Made by a program: the position numbers and the translations under genes. Positions 44,927-51,727 of a stretch of 64,000 nucleotides of DNA are shown here, piece by piece; the first letter of the stretch is position 1, and every line of letters starts with the position of its first letter. Below the pieces are notes generated by a model. It was not told the origin of the DNA. It searched no databases and was given only the letters and a program-made list of their open reading frames with translations. Location: assembly GCF_000816845.1 (NCBI RefSeq), contig NZ_CP006877.1, positions 129,501 through 193,500 of the forward strand. The letters run 5' to 3'. Origin of the DNA: Rhizobium gallicum bv. gallicum R602sp. Its GTDB lineage: Bacteria; Pseudomonadota; Alphaproteobacteria; Rhizobiales; Rhizobiaceae.

Positions 44927-47212
44927 TCATTGGCCCATGATCAGGTCAAGCAGAGTGGTGCGGCGCGGCTGGACGGAAGAGGTGGCCGCAGGGCCGCCGA
45001 CATCTCCCGGTGGAATAGGTCCTCCCGGGGCCGCCACGGCCTGTTGCTCGTGACCGGGTGCCGGTGGAAATGATGTTTGCGCCTCCGTGCTGCTCCCGCC
45101 TCCGAAAACGCCGGAAATGATGCCGCCGATCGTTGTCGGCTGCTCCTGCATCGGCCGTGGTTCAGCCTGCGCCATCGGCTGATTGCCGAACTCATTCGGG
45201 TCCGCAATGAACTGGCCGTTGCCGAATAGCGGAGCTGGAGAAAGACCCTTGTGCGCGGCAATCATGAATTCCTGCCATGCCTTCGCAGGCAGGCCGCCGC
45301 CGGTAACCTTCTTCATCGGCGTGCCGTCGTCATTGCCGAACCAGACACCGGTCGTCAGATTGCTGGTGAAACCGACGAAGAGCGCATCGCGCGAATTCTG
45401 GGTCGTGCCCGTCTTGCCGGCCGCCTGCCAGCCAGGAATCTTGGCGCTTTTGCCCGTGCCGGTCTCGATCGTGCCCATCATCATGGCATTCATGTTGGCG
45501 GCGACCGTTTCAGAAACAACGCGGGGCGGGTTGTCATAGGTGTTCTCATAGAGAACCTTGCCCTCGGCGGTCGTCACCCGGCGGATCACATGCGGGGTTG
45601 CCTTGTAGCCGCCGTTCATGAAGGCGGCGTAGGAAGCGGTGAGCTCCGTGAGCGACACTTCAGACGTGCCAAGCGCGATCGAGGCATTCGGCTGCAGTTC
45701 GGTCTCGATGCCGAGTCGGTGCGCAAGCTTGATCACCTGCTCCGGCCCGTCATACATGACGAGCTGGGCGGCGACGGTATTCAGCGACTTGGCAAGCGCG
45801 GTCGCGAGTGTCACCTCGCCATTGTATTTCTTTTCATAATTTTCAGGCGTCCAGTTGCCGATGCGAATCGGTGCGTCGTTGAAGACGGAATAGGGCGTCA
45901 AACCCTTTTCGAGTGCGGCGGCATAAACGAAAGGTTTGAAAGAGGAGCCCGGCTGGCGCTTCGCCTTGACCGCGCGGTTGAACTGGCTTTCGGCATAATC
46001 CCTGCCGCCGACCAGCGCTCGGATCGCGCCAGTCCCGTCGATCGAGACGAGGGCGGCCTGGGACGCATCGAGCTTTGCGCCGTCCTTGCCGAGAATGTCG
46101 TTGAGCGACTGCTCAGCCTTCCTTTCCAGCCCCTTGTCGATCGTCGTATCGACGATGAGGTCCTCTTTCACTTCGCCGACCAGCCCGGGTAGCTCGTCCA
46201 TAACCATGTCGGCCACATATTGACCAGCGCCCGACCAGTAGCTCTTCGCCTTGGACGGCGTCTGCGTCATCGCCGTCTTTACCTCGTTGTCGGTGATATA
46301 GCCTTGGTCGCGCATGGCCTGCAGTACGATCTGGGCACGGGCGTTTGCGGCGTCTGGGTCGCGGGCCGGAGACAGGCGTGACGGCGCCTTGACGAGACCG
46401 GCGAGCAAAGCCGCTTCCCCGAGATTCACGTCACGCGCGGACTTGTTGAAATAACGTCGGGCGGCGGCCTCGACGCCGTAGGCATTCGAGCCGTAGAAGA
46501 CGCGGTTCAGATACATCGCAAGGATCTGATCCTTCGTATATTTCTGCTCGAGCCAGAAAGAGAGCAGCACTTCCTGCACTTTGCGCTCCAGAGTGCGATC
46601 CGGCGAAAGGAAGAGGTTCTTCGCAAGCTGCTGCGTCAAGGTGGAGCCACCCTGAATCGGCTGGCCCGTCAGGTTGTTGACGACGGCGCGGGCAAGCCCC
46701 ATTGGGTCGACGCCGAAATGCGAGTAAAAGCGCTTGTCTTCTATCGCGATGATCGCTTCAGGGATGTAGGGCGACATCTGATCGAGCGATAGCGCCTCGC
46801 CGCCGGTGGCGCCACGATTGGCAATCACGCTGCCATCGACAGATGCGATCTTGACGTTCGGCGGCCGGTCAGGGATCGCCCAGGTGCTAGCGCTCGGCAT
46901 GCGCGAGCCGTAGTAGAAAACCAGCCCAGCTGCACCGATGCCGGCCCAGATACCAAGCACGATGCACCAGTAGACCACGCGGCGGATGAAGTTGAAGAGA
47001 CCGCCGTCCTGGCGTTCGGGCGGCTCGCGTCTGCTGCGCCTTTTCCTGTCGGGTGCGCGGGTTCGTGTCGCGTCCGAGGAAAAACGTTTGGTTCCGCGTC
47101 GGCCGGAGATACGATCGTCGTCGTCCAGCGAGAAATCGTCGTCCTCTTCAAAGCGGCTACGGCCGCTGAAGGACGGTTCGATTCTATCGCGTGATCTGCC
47201 CCTACCTGCCAT
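44927..47212 (-). CDS. Class A penicillin-binding protein (PBP1A family)
   Basis: A bifunctional peptidoglycan synthase. The 761-residue protein has an acidic/Arg-rich cytoplasmic N-terminus, one membrane helix (about residues 85-105, VVYWCIVLGIWAGIGAAGLVF), a glycosyltransferase domain (ALIAIEDKRFYSHFGVDPMG-like IAIEDKRFYSHFG, GGSTLTQQLAKNLFLSP, about 155-330) and a transpeptidase domain with S-x-x-K (RQPGSSFKPFVYAAALE), SLN (KSLNTVAAQL) and KTGT (GKTGTTQNSRDAL). The C-terminal tail is Pro/Gln-rich. ATG 47212 (MAGRGRSRD) is chosen. Confidence 0.94.
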   Translation of the reverse strand: MAGRGRSRDRIEPSFSGRSRFEEDDDFSLDDDDRISGRRGTKRFSSDATRTRAPDRKRRSRREPPERQDGGLFNFIRRVVYWCIVLGIWAGIGAAGLVFYYGSRMPSASTWAIPDRPPNVKIASVDGSVIANRGATGGEALSLDQMSPYIPEAIIAIEDKRFYSHFGVDPMGLARAVVNNLTGQPIQGGSTLTQQLAKNLFLSPDRTLERKVQEVLLSFWLEQKYTKDQILAMYLNRVFYGSNAYGVEAAARRYFNKSARDVNLGEAALLAGLVKAPSRLSPARDPDAANARAQIVLQAMRDQGYITDNEVKTAMTQTPSKAKSYWSGAGQYVADMVMDELPGLVGEVKEDLIVDTTIDKGLERKAEQSLNDILGKDGAKLDASQAALVSIDGTGAIRALVGGRDYAESQFNRAVKAKRQPGSSFKPFVYAAALEKGLTPYSVFNDAPIRIGNWTPENYEKKYNGEVTLATALAKSLNTVAAQLVMYDGPEQVIKLAHRLGIETELQPNASIALGTSEVSLTELTASYAAFMNGGYKATPHVIRRVTTAEGKVLYENTYDNPPRVVSETVAANMNAMMMGTIETGTGKSAKIPGWQAAGKTGTTQNSRDALFVGFTSNLTTGVWFGNDDGTPMKKVTGGGLPAKAWQEFMIAAHKGLSPAPLFGNGQFIADPNEFGNQPMAQAEPRPMQEQPTTIGGIISGVFGGGSSTEAQTSFPPAPGHEQQAVAAPGGPIPPGDVGGPAATSSVQPRRTTLLDLIMGQ

Positions 47213-47446
47213 CGTGGACCGGCCGCACCCCATATGTCGCAAGCGCTCTTTGCGCAATCATCCGGGTGGACTTTAAATACGGCGATTTAAGGGGTGGTTA
47301 AGACTGCAGGCAAGCGGTCCCGACGGCGCTTCAGCCCTGCCGTTTGCGCATGGCTGCCATTCGTTGCAGCTGTCACGAAACTGACATATATCGCGCCACC
47401 TTACGCCGAAGAAAAAAGCAATAAGCGTAGTAGTTAGGCATTTAAT

Positions 47447-47629
47447 ATGAGCATTGACCTTAAGAGAATAGACGAGACCTGTCTTCGCGAGATCTGGAGC
47501 ATCCATGAGTTTGCCCGGCAGCATCGGCTGAGCAAGATGGAGGAAAGCCGCCTGAAAATGCTGCACGGTCCGTTTGCACAGATGCGTGAGCTCGTGACAG
47601 GCTCTGATCGCAAAGCTTCCGTTTGGTAA
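47447..47629 (+). CDS. Small hypothetical protein (60 residues)
   Basis: A 60-residue soluble helical protein starting MSIDLKRIDETCLREIWSIH and ending LVTGSDRKASVW. Its start/stop, length and content look like a real conserved rhizobial gene, but I know no family. The promoter region is AT-rich (TTAGGCATTTAATATG). A terminator-like hairpin lies about 100 bases downstream. Confidence 0.6.
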   Translation: MSIDLKRIDETCLREIWSIHEFARQHRLSKMEESRLKMLHGPFAQMRELVTGSDRKASVW

Positions 47630-47732
47630 TTTGGAACCTTTAGCTGTCCCGCCAGTTTCCTTTGTAGCGGGACAGCCCTCAAGTCCCGTTATGGATCGGT
47701 CGTCTCCCCTCAACACGGCCGATCGAAATCAG

Positions 47733-47767
47733 GCCCGGCGCCTCCGTCTTGGAGCGTCGGGCTTTTT
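47733..47767 (+). terminator. Terminator after the 60-residue gene
   Basis: An imperfect GC-rich stem (GCCCGGCGCCTCC at 47733-47745 with GGAGCGTCGGGC at 47751-47762, loop GTCTT) is followed by TTTTT (47763-47767). A second inverted repeat (GCTGTCCCGC at 47643-47652 and GCGGGACAGC at 47667-47676) without T-run lies nearer the gene. Confidence 0.6.
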
Positions 47768-47817
47768 CTATGCAGCTTATCGCAAAAGGGCGGCATCTCT
47801 GCCGCCCCAGCGCCACG

Positions 47818-48786
47818 TTAGTTCCGGCAACCCGGCTCGCCCGGTTGGCAGGCGCCTCGCTGCGGCCTGCGGCGATCATTGTCACCACCGCTGCGGTTCC
47901 GATTGTCGTCACCACGGACGCGACTATTGCCATCATCGCCTCCACGTTCGAAGTTCCGGCGGTCATTGTCGCCACCTCGGCGGTTACGATTGTCGTCGCC
48001 GCGGACGCGATTATTGCCATCATCGCCTCCACGTTCGAAGTTCCGGCGGTCATTGTCGCCACCTCGGCGGTTACGATTGTCGTCGCCACGGACGCGATTG
48101 CCATCATCGCCTCGACGTTCGAAGTTCCGGCGGTCGTTGTCACGATCGCTGCGGTTTCGATTGTCGTCGCCGCGGCGGATGACGCGATTGCCATCATCGT
48201 CTCGACGTTCGAAGTTCCGGCGATCGCGATCACGATCGCCGCGGTTGCGCAGATCACGGTCAAAGTCCGGCTGCCTGTCGACATTGGGCCTGCGGTCGGG
48301 CGCGCGATCGAAATCCGGCAGGCGATCCCGACGATCGTCAAAGTCCCGGCGTCGTTCACGGCGATCGGAGTCGCGATAGAAGTCCGGTCCGCGGCGCCAG
48401 CGATCGCGGTCGCGATAGAAGTCACGGTCGCGGTAATTACGATCCCAATAGCTGCCGAAGCTGAAGACAACGACGGGAATACCGAGTGGGCGATAATATT
48501 GAGGCCCGAGATAAACGCGGCGCTGTTGATAAAGTGCCTGGATATATCCGCCGTGCACCCAGCCACGGGCGCCGTAGAACTCCACGTCGCACCATGGCAC
48601 GTCTGCAAGACAGCCGTAGATTTCGATGGACTCGCCGGCCGGAATTACGGTGACCGCCGGATATTCCGTGCTTGGGCCGGCCCGCATATTGACGTTCGTC
48701 GTCGCGAAGCCTTCTGCCGCCTGAGCGATCGCCGGAGCAAACAAGAGCATACCGGTCGCGGCAATTTTCAAGAGGGTGCGTTTCAC
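47818..48786 (-). CDS. Secreted SH3-domain protein with Arg/Asp-rich tandem-repeat tail
   Basis: A 322-residue protein with a signal peptide (KRTLLKIAATGMLLFAPAIAQA), an SH3b domain (ATTNVNMRAGPSTEYPAVTV and CDVEFYGARGWVHGGYIQAL, residues 24-90), a Tyr/Pro linker and a long tail (about residues 115-315) made almost only of Arg, Asp, Asn and Gly. The tail includes four near-identical 29-30-residue units such as RGGDNDRRNFERGGDDGN. SH3b domains bind peptidoglycan; the charged tail may bind wall or nucleic acid or be flexible, which is inference. GTG 48786 follows an AGGGAG ribosome-binding site. Confidence 0.82.
   Translation of the reverse strand: MKRTLLKIAATGMLLFAPAIAQAAEGFATTNVNMRAGPSTEYPAVTVIPAGESIEIYGCLADVPWCDVEFYGARGWVHGGYIQALYQQRRVYLGPQYYRPLGIPVVVFSFGSYWDRNYRDRDFYRDRDRWRRGPDFYRDSDRRERRRDFDDRRDRLPDFDRAPDRRPNVDRQPDFDRDLRNRGDRDRDRRNFERRDDDGNRVIRRGDDNRNRSDRDNDRRNFERRGDDGNRVRGDDNRNRRGGDNDRRNFERGGDDGNNRVRGDDNRNRRGGDNDRRNFERGGDDGNSRVRGDDNRNRSGGDNDRRRPQRGACQPGEPGCRN
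47835..48240 (-). repeat. 87-90 bp tandem repeats in the SH3 gene
   Basis: Units start near 47922, 48009, 48096 and 48186 (plus-strand anchor GATTATTGCC/GACTATTGCC), giving periods of 87, 87 and 90 bases, with a partial unit to the left. They are nearly identical at 47941-48095, and the multiples of 3 keep the frame. Such repeats change copy number easily. Confidence 0.8.
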
Positions 48787-48975
48787 GTTTTCAACTCCCT
48801 GGGAGGTAGCGTCATGCCACATCCGGTATTTGTTTTACTCCGGCTTTTGCCGGCTCCGGGCACAGTCCGAGGCTCGCCGACTTTTGTTAGCCGGCGATCA
48901 TTCGTCTTGTCTTTCAATGGTTTATAGCGCGTGTTGCATGAACGCAGCTTGAACGGAAAAATGGGGCTCTAGGCC

Positions 48976-49004
48976 TTGAAAGTGCCGGAGCGGCTTCCGA
49001 TATG
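48976..49004 (+). promoter_or_regulatory. Possible promoter of a short rightward RNA
   Basis: TTGAAA (48976-48981), 17 bases, GATATG (48999-49004). The -35 is good, the -10 weak. It diverges from the SH3 gene and would start an RNA ending at the terminator at 49203, about 200 nt. Confidence 0.3.
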
Positions 49005-49182
49005 ACGCTCAACAGATCGCAGCCAAGTGGATGCTGTGCGCGCCTTAAGCGTTTGCCGTTTTCCATATCATTCCGACTGCTGGGCGTCTTAACGGCGTGT
49101 TAACCTTTCGGGATCAATCTTGGGCAAAGTCCGCTTTTTCCTTGACCACGGATGTACTGGCATTGAAGCGAAGCGGATGATG

Positions 49183-49210
49183 AAGGCCGGTTTATCCGGC
49201 CTTTGTTTTT
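49183..49210 (+). terminator. Strong rightward terminator with no gene before it
   Basis: AAGGCCGG (49183-49190) pairs with CCGGCCTT (49196-49203) around TTTAT and is followed by a T-rich run (TTTGTTTTT, to 49210). The M20 gene to the right runs leftward and ends at 49259, and the SH3 gene to the left runs leftward from 48786. A rightward transcript must therefore start in the otherwise empty 48787-49182 stretch, where I see no clear protein gene. Confidence 0.7.
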
Positions 49211-49258
49211 GTCTGAATGCGTGCCCGCGTAAATCATCGCGAGGCACGCACTTTTCGT

Positions 49259-50647
49259 TCAAGCTGCCAATGCGTCGAGGATGCGCACCCAGGAGCGGAT
49301 GCCCTTGTGGTAGGAGGCGAGTTCGTATTTCTCGTTGGGCGAATGGATCCGGTCATCTGCGAGGCCGAAGCCCACGAGCAGCGATTCCATGCCGAGCATT
49401 CTCTGGAAATCGCCGACGATCGGGATCGAGCCGCCCATGCCGATAACGACGGCGGGCTTGGGCCATTCGTCGGAAAGCGCGTTCTTCGCTTTCGTGATCA
49501 CCGGCGAATCATAGGCAAGGTGAATTGCCGGCGAGGCGCCATGGGCATGGAACTCGACCGAGCAATCGGCCGGCACCTTCGAGCGGACATAGTTTCGGAA
49601 CGTCTCTCGAATCTTTGCCGGATCCTGTTTGCCGACGAGGCGGAAGGAAACCTTAGCCGACGCCTTGGCGGCAATCACTGTCTTGAAGCCTTCGCCGGTA
49701 TAGCCGCCCCATATGCCGTTGACTTCAGCCGTCGGGCGCGCCCAGGTGAGTTCCAGAACGGAACGGCCTTTTTCACCCGACGGCACCGAAAGGCCGACTT
49801 GGCCGAGTAAGTCTTCAGCGCTCTGGCCGAGCTTTTCCCATGAGGCCTTGATGTTTGCAGGCGTTTCCTCGACGCCTTCATAAAAATTCTCGAGTGTTAT
49901 GCGGCCAGTTTCGTCGTGCAGACCGGCGAGCGCTGTTGTCAGGACATGGATCGGATTCGCTGCCGCGCCGCCGAAAAGCCCGGAATGAAGATCGCGGTCG
50001 GCCGCCGTAACGACGACTTCTTCACCGACAAGGCCGCGAAGGGCAGCAGCAATCGCCGGGGTCTCGCGGTCCCACATGCCGGTATCGCAGACAAGCGCAT
50101 AGTCGGCCTTCAGTTCTGTCGCATTTGCCTCCAGAAAGGGCTTGAGCGACGGCGAGCCGGATTCCTCTTCGCCCTCGAAAAGGATAGTGATGCGGCAGGG
50201 AAGCGCGCTGTTGACCTCTTTATAGGCTCGGCAAGCTTCGACGAAGGTCATGAGCTGGCCCTTGTCGTCGGCGGTGCCGCGGCCCGTCAGGATCTTGCGG
50301 CCATTGCCCATGTCCTTGATGGCTGGTTCGAAGGGATCGTTGTCCCAAAGCTCGATGGGATCAACCGGTTGAACGTCGTAGTGGCCGTAAAACAGCACAT
50401 GCGGCGCATCCGCGCTGGCGCCGGAATGATGTGCAACGACCATCGGGTGACCGGGAGTATCGCGAACGGAAGCTTCGAAACCCAGTGTCTTCAAATAGGC
50501 GACCAGCCATTCGGCAGCCGTGTGGCACTCGGCTTTGTACGCCGGGTCAGTCGAGATCGATTTGATGCGCAGCAACTCGAACAATCTGTCCAGGCTTGAA
50601 CCGAGGTTCTGATCGGCGCGCGAAAGCACCGGGGTTACGTCTGTCAT
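49259..50647 (-). CDS. M20-family metallo-dipeptidase
   Basis: A 462-residue zinc peptidase of the ArgE/DapE/ACY1/CPG2 (M20) family. Metal-binding and catalytic motifs are FYGHYDVQPVDP (His, Asp; about residues 80-92), RGTADDKGQLM, LFEGEEESGSPS (catalytic Glu) and AYDSP / IPIVGDF later. A dimerisation/lid domain sits in the middle. It probably cleaves dipeptides in the cytoplasm. ATG 50647 (MTDVTPVLSRADQN) is chosen; the frame stays open to 50686. Its neighbour upstream is a MarR regulator. Confidence 0.92.
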   Translation of the reverse strand: MTDVTPVLSRADQNLGSSLDRLFELLRIKSISTDPAYKAECHTAAEWLVAYLKTLGFEASVRDTPGHPMVVAHHSGASADAPHVLFYGHYDVQPVDPIELWDNDPFEPAIKDMGNGRKILTGRGTADDKGQLMTFVEACRAYKEVNSALPCRITILFEGEEESGSPSLKPFLEANATELKADYALVCDTGMWDRETPAIAAALRGLVGEEVVVTAADRDLHSGLFGGAAANPIHVLTTALAGLHDETGRITLENFYEGVEETPANIKASWEKLGQSAEDLLGQVGLSVPSGEKGRSVLELTWARPTAEVNGIWGGYTGEGFKTVIAAKASAKVSFRLVGKQDPAKIRETFRNYVRSKVPADCSVEFHAHGASPAIHLAYDSPVITKAKNALSDEWPKPAVVIGMGGSIPIVGDFQRMLGMESLLVGFGLADDRIHSPNEKYELASYHKGIRSWVRILDALAA

Positions 50648-50738
50648 TTCCGACTCCTTTCGAGATTCGGCCGGACGATAGACCAAAGGCGGGGACGTTT
50701 CGAGGAAGAAAAATCGAAACGAGGGAGCGCCTAGACGG

Positions 50739-51170
50739 TCAGATTTTCTTCGCGTTTTCGAGGAGGCGGCGGATATATTCCAGCATCAGTTCGCGTTCGA
50801 AGGTCTTGAAGCCTTGGAAAAGCGCCAGGTCGGCTTCACGTGCGATCTTGACCGCTTCATCTTCGATGGCCCGCGCATTGGGCGTCAGGAAGATCAGTTG
50901 CGCTCGTTTGTCGGAAGGATGGGGACGGCGCTCGATGAGGCCATCGCGCGCCATGCGCGCAAGCGTATTGGCCATCGTCGCCTGTTCGATATCGACGCGT
51001 TCGAGCAATTGCTTCTGCGTGAGGCCATCTTCCGCCCAAAGTTCGAGAAGGATCGGGAATTGCCCGGGGGAAAAACCAAGCCCCGCCGCGCGCTGCTGCA
51101 GCGAGCGGGCAAAACCCTTGGCCAACTGGCTGGCAAGATATGCTCCCGAATCCATCCTATTAAATCCCAT
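50739..51170 (-). CDS. MarR-family transcriptional regulator
   Basis: A 143-residue winged-helix regulator: LAKGFARSLQQRAAGLGFSP, LLELWAEDGLTQKQLLERVD (recognition region), QATMANTLARMARDGLIERRPHPSDKRAQLIFLT (helix-turn-helix and wing with the D-x-R motif). It could sense phenolic compounds or oxidation, but nothing in the sequence says which. ATG 51170 (MGFNRMDSG) is chosen; 51188 and the Met at MDSGAYL are alternatives. It lies downstream of an sRNA gene on the same strand. Confidence 0.88.
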   Translation of the reverse strand: MGFNRMDSGAYLASQLAKGFARSLQQRAAGLGFSPGQFPILLELWAEDGLTQKQLLERVDIEQATMANTLARMARDGLIERRPHPSDKRAQLIFLTPNARAIEDEAVKIAREADLALFQGFKTFERELMLEYIRRLLENAKKI

Positions 51171-51267
51171 GATTGCAGTTAGGCTCAAAAACTGACGCGA
51201 AACAATGCAACAAATCGCATGCGATGGATCAAAACTTGTCCTTTAAGCTTCATAAATGTGCATCTTC

Positions 51268-51419
51268 GCCAAAAAACAAAGCCGCCATGGCCTGGAGGTT
51301 GGCCATGGCGGCTTGAAAATGGGGACAAAGGCCCGGAGAGGGGGATAAGGCCTTTGTCCAAGCCTGATGCGGCGGGGGACAAGCCGGTAATCAGACCCTC
51401 GGCGCGATCAAACGCCGGT
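51268..51419 (-). ncRNA. Probable alpha-r7 family small RNA
   Basis: On the minus strand a possible promoter (TTGAAA at 51454-51449, 17 bases, CAAATC) starts an RNA of about 150 nt with two strong hairpins: GGACAAAGGCC/GGCCTTTGTCC (between 51321 and 51360) and a perfect 14-bp AAGCCGCCATGGCC/GGCCATGGCGGCTT stem (51279-51292 with 51301-51314), followed leftward by a T-run (complement of 51270-51280). Length and position between a MarR-type gene and polA match my recollection of the trans-acting alpha-r7 sRNAs of rhizobia (134-159 nt). No coding frame explains it. Confidence 0.65.
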
Positions 51420-51727
51420 AGACCTGATTTGTGACCGGGAATGTGGTTTTTCAAGGGAAGCCGGCCGAGCCGATAATTACAAATTGGTAACAGTTCGGTG
51501 AAGCATTAATTCGCGCGCCCTCCAGCAATCATTCCAGAAGAACACAAGGTTCCATTCGCTGGCAATGACGACTGCCACGAGAGCAAGCGGGACGGCATAG
51601 GCGAGCGCAGCACCTGTGCTTTTCCATAGGCAAGTCTTTCCGAAGGCGAGGGGGGGTCAGCAATAAATAGAACCGCAAACTGCATGTGCAATGGACGTTT
51701 CCATCTCGCCACGCTATCCATGCAGCC

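Noticed and set aside
47643..47676. Perfect 10-bp inverted repeat GCTGTCCCGC/GCGGGACAGC
   Set aside because: No T-run on the plus strand and a 14-base loop; noted only as a possible mRNA end beside the better terminator at 47733.
47749..48927. A 392-codon open frame on the plus strand opposite the SH3 gene
   Set aside because: It reads as repeats of Ile/Val/Ala (such as IIAIIASTFEVPAVIV) because the Arg/Asp repeat codons on the other strand happen to leave this frame open. The minus strand has the signal peptide, SH3b domain and ribosome-binding site.
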